From positions 124,001 to 188,000 of the forward strand of contig NZ_PGGM01000008.1 in assembly GCF_003010965.1 (NCBI RefSeq): a stretch of 64,000 nucleotides of DNA, written 5' to 3'. Below are positions 18,611-27,458 of the stretch, piece after piece. A program made the position numbers and the translations under genes. The stretch is from Phyllobacterium sophorae. GTDB lineage: Bacteria; Pseudomonadota; Alphaproteobacteria; Rhizobiales; Rhizobiaceae. The notes beneath the pieces were generated by a model. The model did no database searches and was not told the DNA's origin. It worked only from the letters and a program-made list of their open reading frames with translations. Positions within the stretch are counted from its first letter, which is position 1. Each line of letters starts with the position of its first letter.

Positions 18611-19420
18611 ATGACAATCTACAAGACACTGCGATCATCTTTTGCAGCCTTGCTGCTGCTCAGCGGCGCGAGCATCGGCATTGCCACGAATGCGGCCCAG
18701 GCCGATGCGATCGACGACATCACCAAGGCGGGCGTGCTTAATGTCGGCGTTTTTTCTGATTTCCCGCCTTTCTCTTCAGCCAGTGCGGACATGACGCTGA
18801 AGGGCTACGACATGGATGTAGCACAAGCTCTCGCTGATGCGCTGAAGGTCAAGCTCAATCCTGTCGCGGTGACCGGCCAGAACCGCATTCCCTACCTGAC
18901 GGAACACCGCGTCGACCTGCTGATGAGCGTCGGCTACAGCAAGGAACGCGAACAGGTCATCGATTTTGCGGCGGCCTACGCACCTTACTATATTGCGGTC
19001 ATTGGCCCAAAGGCGCTTGAGGTGAAGGGCAAGGACGACCTTGCCGGCAAGAGCATCGCCGTCAATCGCGGCACGCTGGAGGATACGTCGCTAACCGCGG
19101 TGGTTCCCGCCTCTGCCGACGTCAAGCGCTTCGACAACTACAACTCGGTGATCCAGGCCTTCATTTCCGGGCAAACACAGCTGATGGTTGTCGGCAATGA
19201 TGTCGGAGCACAGGTTCTTGCCCGACAGGAGGCGCTTGCTCCCGAACAGAAGTTCCAGCTCTTGACATCGCCATCCCACATTGCGCTCAACAAGAAAGAG
19301 GATCGTCTCAAGCAGGCCATCAACGATACCGTTGCCAAGATGCTGACTGACGGAAGCCTGAACAAGAGCTCGCAAGCCTGGCTGAAGACACCGCTCAATC
19401 CCGAGAACCTCAAGGATTAG
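18611..19420 (+). CDS. Polar amino acid ABC transporter substrate-binding protein
   Basis: The protein has 269 residues from the ATG at 18611, which is preceded by AGGGGA; an in-frame ATG at 18596 overlaps this ribosome site and is less likely. A Sec signal peptide ends near AAQADA. The SBP_bac_3 fold of glutamine/lysine/arginine/ornithine binding proteins is clear: GVLNVGVFSDFPPFS, GYDMDVAQALAD, and DLLMSVGYSKEREQVIDFAAAY with the usual Arg/Asp ligand region. It is followed after 3 bases by two matching permeases, but no HisP/GlnQ-type ATPase gene is present in this operon. Confidence 0.92.
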   Translation: MTIYKTLRSSFAALLLLSGASIGIATNAAQADAIDDITKAGVLNVGVFSDFPPFSSASADMTLKGYDMDVAQALADALKVKLNPVAVTGQNRIPYLTEHRVDLLMSVGYSKEREQVIDFAAAYAPYYIAVIGPKALEVKGKDDLAGKSIAVNRGTLEDTSLTAVVPASADVKRFDNYNSVIQAFISGQTQLMVVGNDVGAQVLARQEALAPEQKFQLLTSPSHIALNKKEDRLKQAINDTVAKMLTDGSLNKSSQAWLKTPLNPENLKD

Positions 19421-19423
19421 GCG

Positions 19424-20092
19424 GTGGGCTACGCGCTCGACTTTGGCTGGTTGAATGGCGCACTCGGGATGATCGCCAGTGGCGCGGCCATGACGATCTT
19501 CCTGATCGTCGTGACCTCCGTCATTGGCACGATCCTGAGCATTTTTGGAGCGACTGCCCGGCGCAGCCGCTACCCGATCCTGCAAAAAGCCGTCGGCGCT
19601 TATGTCGAGCTCATTCGCAATACACCCTTTCTGGTGCAGCTGTTCTTCATTTTCTTCGGCCTGCCCCGGCTCGGAATACGGCTCGACCCTGTCGTAGCCG
19701 CCATGCTGGCCATGACGCTGAACATGGCCGCCTACACGACGGAGATCGTCGGCGCCGGTCTTGACGCCGTGCCCAAAGGCCAGAAGGAAGCAGCCGCCGC
19801 ATTGGGCCTGCAGCCCTGGCTGGTGTTCGTCAAGATCGTGCTGCCGCAGGCGCTGAAAGTCATCTTTCCGGCTCTCACCAGCCAGATCGTCATCATGATG
19901 CTGGAGTCAGCCGTCGTCTCGCAGATCGCGGTGCGCGAACTGACATATGAGGCCGACATGCTGCAGGCCCGGACCTTCCGTGCCTTCGAAACCTATTTCA
20001 TCGTCACGCTGGTCTATCTCGCGATGAGCATTGGCCTGCGCCGGTTGCTGTTTGCGGCCGGGCGCCGCGCGATCGCCGGAGGCATGGCATGA
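19424..20092 (+). CDS. Amino acid ABC transporter permease (HisQ/HisM type)
   Basis: The protein has 222 residues and starts with GTG at 19424, 3 bases after the binding protein stop. It has several membrane spans; the family motif region reads VELIRNTPFLVQLFFIFFGLPRLG, and the EAA loop is KEAAAALGLQPWLVFVKIVLPQALKVIFPAL. These features define the polar amino acid uptake permeases. Its TGA overlaps the ATG of the next permease (ATGA), so the two probably form a heterodimer. Confidence 0.94.
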   Translation: MGYALDFGWLNGALGMIASGAAMTIFLIVVTSVIGTILSIFGATARRSRYPILQKAVGAYVELIRNTPFLVQLFFIFFGLPRLGIRLDPVVAAMLAMTLNMAAYTTEIVGAGLDAVPKGQKEAAAALGLQPWLVFVKIVLPQALKVIFPALTSQIVIMMLESAVVSQIAVRELTYEADMLQARTFRAFETYFIVTLVYLAMSIGLRRLLFAAGRRAIAGGMA

Positions 20093-20739
20093 TCGAGTTC
20101 ACCTTCTGGGACATACTGCGCAATCTCCTGCTGGCAGCCCGCTGGACGATCCTGCTCTCCATTGTCGCTTTTGCCGGCGGAGCGATTGCCGGCGTGGCAA
20201 TCCTGCTGCTGCGCATATCCAAGCGGCGCTGGCTGCGGCGCGCCGGCGAATATTACATCGGCCTCTTTCAGGGGACACCGCTGCTGATGCAGCTGTTCCT
20301 GCTGTTTTTCGGTCTGCCGCTGTTGGGTTTCCGCATCGAGGCGTGGACGGCTGCCGTTCTTGGATTGACACTTTGCGCCAGCGCCTATCTTGCTGAAATC
20401 TGGCGCGGCGGTGTGCAATCCCTGCCAAACGGACAATGGGACGCGGGGAGCAGTCTCGGTTTGCACTATGTCGCACAGCTGCGGCTCATCATCCTGCCGC
20501 AGGCGTTTGCCATCACGCGCGCACCCACTGTGGGCTTTCTGGTGCAGCTGATCAAAAGCACTGCGCTGACCTCCATCATCGGATTCGAAGAATTGGTCCG
20601 CACTTCAAATGCCATCAACAATGCAACTTTTGCACCTTTTACAGTCTACGGGCTGGTAGCTCTGATCTATTTTGTTCTGTGCTACCCGCTGACGCGCTAT
20701 ACAAAGATATTGGAGCTTCGGACCGCGCGCCAGCATTGA
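20089..20739 (+). CDS. Amino acid ABC transporter permease (second subunit)
   Basis: The protein has 216 residues and overlaps the preceding permease gene by 4 bases. IGLFQGTPLLMQLFLLFFGLPLLG and the loop WDAGSSLGLHYVAQLRLIILPQAF (a variant of the EAA motif) assign it to the same HisMQ family. Pairing with the upstream permease is inferred from the overlap. The next gene is a binding protein of a different family, so the amino-acid set ends here without its own ATPase. Confidence 0.93.
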   Translation: MIEFTFWDILRNLLLAARWTILLSIVAFAGGAIAGVAILLLRISKRRWLRRAGEYYIGLFQGTPLLMQLFLLFFGLPLLGFRIEAWTAAVLGLTLCASAYLAEIWRGGVQSLPNGQWDAGSSLGLHYVAQLRLIILPQAFAITRAPTVGFLVQLIKSTALTSIIGFEELVRTSNAINNATFAPFTVYGLVALIYFVLCYPLTRYTKILELRTARQH

Positions 20740-20778
20740 ATTGCGGGATGAGATTAGACAAAAACAGAAGAGGGAATC

Positions 20779-20794
20779 GGCCAGAGAACTGGCC
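20779..20794 (+). promoter_or_regulatory. Small hairpin before the polyamine-type binding protein
   Basis: GGCCAG-AGAA-CTGGCC forms a perfect 6-bp stem with a tetraloop. It lies just upstream of AAGGAG, the ribosome site for the start at 20814, inside a 74-base intercistronic gap. It may separate translation or stability of the two transporter modules. Confidence 0.4.
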
Positions 20795-20813
20795 TGAAAA
20801 GGAGATTAAGAGA

Positions 20814-21902
20814 ATGGACAATATTCTGAAAAAAAGCGTCAGCCGCCGCGCGGTGCTCGGTACCGGTGTCATGGCCGCTGCCGTTCTGGCCATGCCCAGT
20901 ATCCTGCGGGCGCAGGACAAGTCCCTGAAGGTGGGCGTCTATGGCGGCTACTTCAAGGATTCCTTCGACAAGAACATCTTCCCGGAATTCACCAAGGCGA
21001 CAGGCATTGCGGTTGAATCCGTGGCCGAGCCGACCGGCGAAGCCTGGCTGGTGCAGCTTGAACAGGCCTCCAAGGCGGGCGCCGCTCCCGCAGATATCTC
21101 GATGATGTCACAGGTGGCCATGCTCAAGGGCCAGACGACCAAGCTGTGGACCCCGCTCGATATGGCGAAAATCCCCAACGCGAAGAACCTGCTCGATCGC
21201 TTCGTCAACAAGTATCCGGATGGAGCCGTGGCCGGTATCGGGGCGGTCTCGTGGTACATCACGCTGGTGACCAATACTGATGTCTACAAGGAAGCACCGA
21301 CCTCATGGGCGGCCTTCTGGGACAAGGCCAATGCCGACAAGCTCGGCCTGCTGGCCCTGGTTTCCAATTCCTTTCTCCTGGAAATCACCGCAAAGACCTT
21401 CTTCGGCGGCACCAACGCTCTCGACACGGAAGAGGGCCTGTTGAAAGCCTTCGACAAGCTGGCCGAAGTCAAGCCGAATGTGCGTCTTTGGTATCGCGAT
21501 GAAGCCCAGTTCGAGCAGTCGCTGAAGTCCGGTGAAATCCCGATGGGCCAGTACTATCACGACGTCACAGGTCTCGCCGCTTCGGAAGGTCACCCGGTTC
21601 GCTCGACTTTCCCGAAAGAAGGCGGTGTGCAGGATTCGGGTTGCTGGGCGCTGTCTCGCGCATCGAAGAAGGTCGAGGAGGCCCATATCTTCATCGACTA
21701 TATGAGCCAGCCTGCCATCCAGGCGACGCTATCGCGCAAGGTCGGCACGTCGCCGACGGTCAAGCGCGAGTTGCTTGATCTGAACGACAAGGAATTTGCC
21801 GCAGTCTCGTCAGATATCGAGCCCATCATTCCACGCTACGACCTCTATACCACCAAGGCCGACTGGCTGAACCAGAAATGGACTGAGCTGATCGTTGGAT
21901 AA
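20814..21902 (+). CDS. Spermidine/putrescine-type ABC transporter binding protein with a Tat signal
   Basis: The protein has 362 residues from the ATG at 20814, preceded by AAGGAG. The N-terminus has a twin-arginine signal (VSRRAVLGTGVMAAAVLAMP, ending near LRAQ), so it is exported folded through Tat. The mature part has the SBP_bac_8/PotD-like pattern: LKVGVYGGYFKDSFDKNIFPEF, then EAWLVQLEQASKAGAAPADIS and VTNTDVYKEAPTSWAAFWD. Substrates of this family are polyamines, opines or other cationic amines, which would fit agmatinase as first gene of the operon. A very stable hairpin (21915-21947) follows the stop. Confidence 0.9.
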   Translation: MDNILKKSVSRRAVLGTGVMAAAVLAMPSILRAQDKSLKVGVYGGYFKDSFDKNIFPEFTKATGIAVESVAEPTGEAWLVQLEQASKAGAAPADISMMSQVAMLKGQTTKLWTPLDMAKIPNAKNLLDRFVNKYPDGAVAGIGAVSWYITLVTNTDVYKEAPTSWAAFWDKANADKLGLLALVSNSFLLEITAKTFFGGTNALDTEEGLLKAFDKLAEVKPNVRLWYRDEAQFEQSLKSGEIPMGQYYHDVTGLAASEGHPVRSTFPKEGGVQDSGCWALSRASKKVEEAHIFIDYMSQPAIQATLSRKVGTSPTVKRELLDLNDKEFAAVSSDIEPIIPRYDLYTTKADWLNQKWTELIVG

Positions 21903-21914
21903 CGCTTTGCCTCA

Positions 21915-21947
21915 CGCCACCCTTTGTCCCACGGACGAAGGGTGGCG
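21915..21947 (+). promoter_or_regulatory. Stable intercistronic hairpin after a binding-protein gene
   Basis: CGCCACCCTTTGTCC (21915-21929) pairs with 21933-21947 around the loop CAC, giving about 15 bp with one T-G wobble. It begins 13 bases after the binding protein stop and ends 29 bases before the ATPase start. No U-run follows, so it is more likely an mRNA 3'-end stabiliser or a partial terminator that sets a high binding-protein dose than a full stop. Confidence 0.6.
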
Positions 21948-21975
21948 CTGACGACAATCAAAGGATGAGGGACCG

Positions 21976-23013
21976 ATGTCCGGACTGGTATTGAACAATG
22001 TCACCAAGCAATTCGGGACATTCACCGCAGTGGAGAATGTTCAGCTGGCCGTGCCGCACGGGACATTCGTGTGCCTGCTTGGGCCGTCGGGTTGCGGCAA
22101 GACCACGCTGTTGCGCATGATCGCCGGGCTTGAGGATCCGACCAACGGTGCCATCCTGCTTGATGGCGCCGACATTACCCGCGTACCGACACACAAGCGC
22201 AATCTTGGCATGGTGTTTCAATCTCTGGCACTCTTCCCGCATCTGAGCGTGGGCGAAAACATTGCCTACCCGCTACGCATTCGCGGTGCTCCTCGCGCGG
22301 ACCAGCAAAAGCGCGTCGACGAATTGCTCACGCTGATCCACCTGTCCGGCTATGGCGGCCGGCCCGTGTCGAAATTGTCCGGGGGCCAGCGCCAGCGCGT
22401 AGCCATCGCCCGGGCACTGGCGCTTTCACCAAGGCTTTTCCTGCTCGACGAACCGCTGTCCGCCCTCGACGCAAAACTGCGCGAGGCCATGCAGGTCGAA
22501 CTGCGCCAGCTTCAGCAGAAGCTCGGCATCACCACCATTGTTGTCACCCATGATCAGCGCGAGGCTATGACCATGGCCGATACGGTCGTGGTCATGAATG
22601 GCGGGCATATCCGGCAGGCCGCTTCGCCGATCGAAATCTACCGCAAGCCCGCTGATACATTTGTGGCCGACTTTATCGGGTCGACCAACCTCATAGAGAC
22701 CCGAGCCGACAGCTCCGGTGCGGCCACCATATTCGGCCACCGCGTCCAGGGCCTGGTCCTTCCGGCAGGGGCACAAAAGGCCACCATATCCGTGCGGCCG
22801 GAAGACGTGCATCTGACCGCGCCGGGTAATGGCTCGATCGATGGAACAGTCACCTTCGTCCGCGACCTTGGCGGCACCATCGAAACCTTTGTCGAAGCCG
22901 GCGGCCAGCAGATTATTGCGGTGTCGACGCCGCGCGAGCGGCCCGAGGTCGTTGCCGGACAAGCCGTCGGCATCTCCCTGTCGCCCGACGTTTGCGTGGT
23001 ACTGAAGCAATGA
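21976..23013 (+). CDS. Polyamine-type ABC transporter ATP-binding protein (PotA-like)
   Basis: The protein has 345 residues with Walker A GPSGCGKTTLL, Q-loop QSLALFPHL, signature [17 protein letters not shown], Walker B LFLLDEPLSALD and H-loop VVTHDQREA. A C-terminal TOBE_2 domain begins near ATISVRPEDVHLT. The ATG at 21976 is preceded by AAAGGATGAGG. It is the only ATPase gene between 18611 and 26546, so it might also energise the preceding amino-acid permeases, though the families normally do not mix. It overlaps the following permease gene by 4 bases. Confidence 0.94.
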   Translation: MSGLVLNNVTKQFGTFTAVENVQLAVPHGTFVCLLGPSGCGKTTLLRMIAGLEDPTNGAILLDGADITRVPTHKRNLGMVFQSLALFPHLSVGENIAYPLRIRGAPRADQQKRVDELLTLIHLSGYGGRPVSKLSGGQRQRVAIARALALSPRLFLLDEPLSALDAKLREAMQVELRQLQQKLGITTIVVTHDQREAMTMADTVVVMNGGHIRQAASPIEIYRKPADTFVADFIGSTNLIETRADSSGAATIFGHRVQGLVLPAGAQKATISVRPEDVHLTAPGNGSIDGTVTFVRDLGGTIETFVEAGGQQIIAVSTPRERPEVVAGQAVGISLSPDVCVVLKQ

Positions 23014-23864
23014 AGCGCGAGCCTCCCCAAACCGTCGCCGATTATGGGCCGCTGTTCTTCCCTGCCGGCATGTTGCTGCTCTTTTTTGTCGTCCCGTTTG
23101 GCACGATGATTGCCGTCAGCTTTTTTCAGCGCCAGGAAGGTGGTTTCTACACACCGGCATTCGTGTTGTCCAATTATGAGCGCTTTCTCAGTGCCTTTTT
23201 TGGCGGCGTACTTGGCTTTTCGCTGATGCTTGCCATTACGGTCGCCATCTGCTGTGTGGTGCTGGCACTGCCCTTCACCTATCTTCTCAGCAGGCTGACA
23301 CGGCGCCTTCAGGTGTTCTGGCTCGTGGCGCTGCTGTCAGTGCTATCGCTGTCGGAAGTCATCATCGGCTTCGCCTGGTCGACGCTGCTCTCCCGCACAG
23401 CTGGTCTCAGCAACCTGTTGGTAAAGATTGGCCTCCTCGATCAGCCTGTTGCATTGTTCCCGAGTTTTGGCGCTGTCCTCACCGGCATGGTCTATCAGGC
23501 CCTGCCCTACACGATCCTTGTGCTTTATCCCGCCATCGTGCGGCTTGATCCAACCCTGATGGAAGCAGCACGAACGCTGGGATCTTCGCCGATCCGCGCC
23601 TTTTTCAATGTACTGGTGCCAGCGCTGCGCAACACCATCATGGCGACGCTGATCATGGTGTTCATCTTCGCGCTTGGCTCCTACCTCCTGCCGCAAATCC
23701 TCGGCCGCCCGCAGCATTGGACCCTTTCGGTGCTCATCACCGATCAGGCGATCTATCAATCCAACATGCCGTTCGCCGCGGCGATGGCAGTGTTTCTTGT
23801 GCTCGTCACGCTCGGGCTCGTGGCGCTGACATTGCTTATCGGACGCAAGGGAGAAAAGGCATGA
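23010..23864 (+). CDS. ABC transporter permease, PotB type
   Basis: The protein has 284 residues from the ATG at 23010, which overlaps the ATPase stop as ATGA. Six membrane segments are apparent, starting with YGPLFFPAGMLLLFFVVPFG. The cytoplasmic loop MEAARTLGSSPIRAFFNVLVPAL is the EAA motif that docks on the ATPase. Length and layout fit the first permease of spermidine/putrescine-type transporters. Its stop overlaps the next permease start. Confidence 0.93.
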   Translation: MKREPPQTVADYGPLFFPAGMLLLFFVVPFGTMIAVSFFQRQEGGFYTPAFVLSNYERFLSAFFGGVLGFSLMLAITVAICCVVLALPFTYLLSRLTRRLQVFWLVALLSVLSLSEVIIGFAWSTLLSRTAGLSNLLVKIGLLDQPVALFPSFGAVLTGMVYQALPYTILVLYPAIVRLDPTLMEAARTLGSSPIRAFFNVLVPALRNTIMATLIMVFIFALGSYLLPQILGRPQHWTLSVLITDQAIYQSNMPFAAAMAVFLVLVTLGLVALTLLIGRKGEKA

Positions 23865-24661
23865 TGCTCTGGCTCAGACGCTTTTATTTCCTGGTCATCG
23901 GCCTTTTTCTCAGCTTGCCCCTGATCGTGGTGGCCGGCGTATCCGTCAATGCCAAGCAGACGCTGGCCTTCCCGCCGCAAGGTTTTTCGCTCAGCTGGTA
24001 CGGTGAGATCTTTAGCAACCCTGAATGGCGCGCTGCCCTCGTTGCGTCTGTCGTTCTGGCCACGACGTCTGCCGCGCTGGCAGTGCTGATTGCATTGCCG
24101 CTGTCGTGGTTTTTGTGGCGGCGCATAGCGCCCTGGGCGAATATCTTCCAGGTGCTGGGCATCGCGCCCTTCACGCTGCCACCGGTTATCACGGCTCTCG
24201 GCCTTTTGACTTTCTGGGCAACAACGGGTTTCTATGGTCAGCCCTGGACGGCGGTGATCGGCCACGCAATCTTTTTCGTGACGCTGCCACTGGTAACGCT
24301 TTCGCTTGGCTTTTCCGCCATCGACCGTTCCTTCGTGGAGGCAGCAGCAACGATGGGGGCCGATGACCGTACGGTATTCCGCACGGTCGTTTTGCCGTTG
24401 ATCCTGCCCTATCTGGTCTCCGGCTATGCCTTCGCCTTCGTGCTATCGCTTAACGAGTATATCGTTGCCTATATGACGGTAGGGTTCACTCTGGAAACAT
24501 TGCCGATCAAGATTTTCAACGCACTGCGCTATGGTTACACCCCGACGATGGCCTCTGTCACGATCCTGTTCGTCGCCACAGCCGCCGTGATCTTTTCGCT
24601 CGTTGCCAAGTTCGGTGATCTGCCCAAGCTGCTTGGGGCCATGGCTTCGGATGATTCATGA
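23861..24661 (+). CDS. ABC transporter permease, PotC type
   Basis: The protein has 266 residues from the ATG at 23861 (ATGATG, overlapping the previous TGA). It has hydrophobic spans throughout, with VEAAATMGADDRTVFRTVVLPLILP as the EAA loop and FAFVLSLNEYIVAYMTVGFTLETLP typical of PotC. It completes a binding protein, ATPase and two-permease set. Its stop overlaps the start of the amidase gene, showing that uptake and hydrolysis are translationally linked. Confidence 0.93.
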   Translation: MMLWLRRFYFLVIGLFLSLPLIVVAGVSVNAKQTLAFPPQGFSLSWYGEIFSNPEWRAALVASVVLATTSAALAVLIALPLSWFLWRRIAPWANIFQVLGIAPFTLPPVITALGLLTFWATTGFYGQPWTAVIGHAIFFVTLPLVTLSLGFSAIDRSFVEAAATMGADDRTVFRTVVLPLILPYLVSGYAFAFVLSLNEYIVAYMTVGFTLETLPIKIFNALRYGYTPTMASVTILFVATAAVIFSLVAKFGDLPKLLGAMASDDS

Positions 24662-25437
24662 TGCGTATCGCGGCACTGCAAATGCAATCGGTCACCAGCG
24701 ACGTGCAAGCCAATCTTGCACGCATCGAGCGCACTGCCACCGAGGCGGCAAAGGGTGGCGCTGAGCTGCTGATTACGCCTGAACTTTGCCTCCCTGGCTA
24801 TGGTGCGGGTGACGCCATCACGGCGTTGGCAGAGCCGGCGAACGGCGTGCAGGTCAAGACGCTACAGGCAATATCGATGGCAACAGGCATCGCCATCATC
24901 GCCGGGTTCGCCGAGCGCGATGGTGCAGACGTTTATAACAGCGCGGCATTCGTCAATGGCAGTGCTCAGCCTTCGATCTATCGCAAGTCGCACCTTTATG
25001 GTGATTATGAGCGATCCCTGTTCAAGCCGGCAAGGCCCGCCAATTGCCTGGTCGAGTTGGGGGGGCTGAAGCTTGGCATGCTCATCTGTTACGATGTGGA
25101 ATTCCCCGAAAATGTCCGTCGTCTTGCTCTAGGTGGCGCTGACATCGTTCTCGTTCCCACTGCCCTGCCCGCCGGTCCGTCCGGCACTTTCATCGCCACT
25201 CACATGATTCAGGTGCGCGCCTTCGAGAACCAGATTTTCGTTGCCTATGTTAATCACGCCGGCGCGGACGGCCGCTTTACGTTTGCCGGTCTCTCGCGCA
25301 TCGCCGCTCCCGATGGCCGGCTGATAGCGGCTTGCGACGATGACACAGAGCAACTGATCTTCGCTGATATCGATCCTGCCGCCTTTGCCGCCTCGATCAA
25401 CGGCAATCCCTATTTGAAAGATCTGGGTACAGCATGA
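24658..25437 (+). CDS. Carbon-nitrogen hydrolase (nitrilase superfamily amidase)
   Basis: This 259-residue cytoplasmic hydrolase has the full Glu-Lys-Cys triad: E42 in LLITPELCLPGYG, K110 in SIYRKSHLYG and C144 in GMLICYDVEFPENVR. The family includes N-carbamoylputrescine amidase, omega-amidase and aliphatic amidases. N-carbamoylputrescine or a guanidino-derived amide would suit the surrounding genes, but the family is broad. The start overlaps the previous permease stop by 4 bases and the stop overlaps the next gene start by 4 bases, so it lies deep in the operon. Confidence 0.9.
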   Translation: MMRIAALQMQSVTSDVQANLARIERTATEAAKGGAELLITPELCLPGYGAGDAITALAEPANGVQVKTLQAISMATGIAIIAGFAERDGADVYNSAAFVNGSAQPSIYRKSHLYGDYERSLFKPARPANCLVELGGLKLGMLICYDVEFPENVRRLALGGADIVLVPTALPAGPSGTFIATHMIQVRAFENQIFVAYVNHAGADGRFTFAGLSRIAAPDGRLIAACDDDTEQLIFADIDPAAFAASINGNPYLKDLGTA

Positions 25438-26546
25438 CCGAAACAATCGAAACGGACGTTCTCATCATTGGTGCAGGTATCGCAGGGGCTGGCGTGGCCG
25501 CGGCTTTGGCCGACACCCACAAGATCGTGATCCTCGAGCGCGAAAGCCAGCCAGGCTATCATTCTACCGGGCGGTCTGCGGCAATCTTCCTTCCCAATTA
25601 CGGCAACGACGTCATTCGCGCACTCAACCATGCCAGCGCTCCGATGTTTGAACATCGCGACATCAGCCTGTTTCCTGAGCCGCTGCTGAGCAAGCGCGGC
25701 TCGCTGACGGTTGCGGACGAGAGCGGCGTCGAGGATTGCGAAGAGTTCGTGCGCAATGGTGTTGGGGTAGTGGCCATTGACGTCGATGCCGCAATCGCCA
25801 TGGTGCCGATCCTCAACCGCGACTATATCAAAGCCGCCTGTTATCAGGCCGATGCCTGGGACATCGATGTCAATGCCCTGCATCAGGGTTGGTTGCGCAA
25901 AGCCGCGGCACTCGGCGTTCAAGTTTTTACGAAGTCGGACATCGCGAGCGCCCGGCACATTGCCGGGCAATGGCGGGTCGAAACGGCCAACCGGACATTC
26001 CGCGCCCAAACGGTGGTCAATGCATCGGGCGCCTGGGCCGACATGACCGCGCAGCGCTTCGGGGTTCAGCCGCTTGGCTTCACGCCCATGCGCCGGACCA
26101 TCGCCGTGCTGCCGGCTCCGGATAATTACGACACAAGGGGCTGGCCGCTGGTCGATGACGTCAATGAGGCCTGGTACATGAAGCCGGATGGCGGACGGCT
26201 GTTCGTCTCGCCTTGCGACGAAACCCCGGTGGAACCGCATGACGCCTTTGTTGACGACATGATCCTTGCCGAAGGGCTCTATCGTTACGAGCAGGCCGTC
26301 ACCACACCGGTTACCCGCGTCGAGAGCAGCTGGGCGGGTTTGCGCACCTTCGCACCGGACCGCACGCCGGTGGCAGGTTTTGACCGCAAGGTCGGCGGAT
26401 TCTTCTGGCTCGCCGGGCAAGGCGGTTACGGGATCCAGACGGCCCCAGCCCTTTCTGCTCTTGCCGCAGCGCTTATCCGCGGTCACGCGCCAGAGACAGC
26501 AGTTGAAACGCTTCTCCCACTGCTGTCTCCTGCCCGCTTTGCCTGA
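25434..26546 (+). CDS. FAD-dependent D-amino acid dehydrogenase (D-arginine dehydrogenase-like)
   Basis: The protein has 370 residues of the DAO fold with an N-terminal FAD motif, DVLIIGAGIAGAGVAAAL, followed by LERESQPGYHSTGRSAA. Several stretches closely match P. aeruginosa D-arginine dehydrogenase as I remember it: QPGYHSTGRSAA, DID-NALHQG-LR, WAGLR-F and GGYGIQT. It would oxidise a D-amino acid or related amine to an imino/keto acid, passing electrons to the respiratory chain. With arginine as substrate the product would be 2-ketoarginine, upstream of 4-guanidinobutyrate. It is the last gene of the agmatinase operon and abuts the convergent LysR gene with no gap. Confidence 0.88.
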   Translation: MTETIETDVLIIGAGIAGAGVAAALADTHKIVILERESQPGYHSTGRSAAIFLPNYGNDVIRALNHASAPMFEHRDISLFPEPLLSKRGSLTVADESGVEDCEEFVRNGVGVVAIDVDAAIAMVPILNRDYIKAACYQADAWDIDVNALHQGWLRKAAALGVQVFTKSDIASARHIAGQWRVETANRTFRAQTVVNASGAWADMTAQRFGVQPLGFTPMRRTIAVLPAPDNYDTRGWPLVDDVNEAWYMKPDGGRLFVSPCDETPVEPHDAFVDDMILAEGLYRYEQAVTTPVTRVESSWAGLRTFAPDRTPVAGFDRKVGGFFWLAGQGGYGIQTAPALSALAAALIRGHAPETAVETLLPLLSPARFA

Positions 26547-27458
26547 TCAGTCCAGAAGCGGTTGACCGGCAAAGATTGCCGCCTGGCTTTCCAGCTCCGA
26601 CTTGATGAAGTTGCTCAAGGCGCGTATGCGCGGCGTGCTGACGATATCGTCATGGCAGATCAACCAGTAATCGCGATTGAGGTGCAACTGCTGAGGCATG
26701 ACTGGCACGAGCTCCGGATAGTTGCAGGCAATATAATAGGGCAGAATGCAAAGCCCAAAGCCTGTTCGCGTCGCACTGAGCTGGGCGAAAATACTGGAAC
26801 TTTGATAGGACGCGCGCAACCCAGGCAGGATCTCCCGCATATAATCGAGACCCGGCGTAAAGATCATGTCTTCGATATAGCCGATGAACCGGTGGCTGGA
26901 GAGATCGGATTGCTGCCGGATCGCTGGATGGCGGGAGAGATAATCCTGCGAACCGTAGATAAACAGGCGGTAGGGCATCAGCTTTTCCTGATAGTACGGA
27001 CCTGTTCTCGTGGCATGCAGGGTAATGGACAAATCCGCTTCACGCCGTGACAGCGACACGATCTGCTGGATCGTCACCATTTCAACGGACAGACCGGGAT
27101 AGGACTGCGCCATGATTGGCAGGCGGTCAGCCAGAAAGAAATTGGCAAACCCTTCCAGGATGCTCAAGCGAACGACGCCGCTGAGTGAAATTGTTCCCCC
27201 CGACGCTTCGTTCTGGAAGCGATCAGCCTCACGTTCCATGATTTCGGCGGATTCAATCAGTTTTTCGCCGAGCGCCGTCAGGATATAGCCGCGCGGGTTC
27301 CGTTCGAACAGGCGCGCCGACAGGGCCTCCTCCAACCGGTCGATCCGCCGTGAAACCGTGACATGGTTGGTGCGCAGCCGCCGTGCAGCGGTGGTCAATT
27401 GTCCAGTACGGGCGACAGCAAGGAAGTACTGCAAATCATCCCAGGTGAATTGACGCAT
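26547..27458 (-). CDS. LysR-type transcriptional regulator
   Basis: The protein has about 303 residues if it starts at the ATG near 27458 (MRQFTWDDLQYFLAVARTG); an in-frame ATG at 27482 would add eight residues but has no ribosome site. The helix-turn-helix is QLTTAARRLRTNHVTVSRRIDRLEEALSARLFERNPRGY, followed by a typical effector domain. It is divergent from the Liv-type binding protein gene and so probably controls that operon. Its stop codon starts at the base after the flavoprotein stop, on the other strand, leaving no room for a terminator. Confidence 0.92.
   Translation of the reverse strand: MRQFTWDDLQYFLAVARTGQLTTAARRLRTNHVTVSRRIDRLEEALSARLFERNPRGYILTALGEKLIESAEIMEREADRFQNEASGGTISLSGVVRLSILEGFANFFLADRLPIMAQSYPGLSVEMVTIQQIVSLSRREADLSITLHATRTGPYYQEKLMPYRLFIYGSQDYLSRHPAIRQQSDLSSHRFIGYIEDMIFTPGLDYMREILPGLRASYQSSSIFAQLSATRTGFGLCILPYYIACNYPELVPVMPQQLHLNRDYWLICHDDIVSTPRIRALSNFIKSELESQAAIFAGQPLLD

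Noticed and set aside
25410-26486. Antisense open frame of 358 codons over the flavoprotein gene
   Set aside because: The sense frame is a clear FAD enzyme with overlapping start and stop in an operon.
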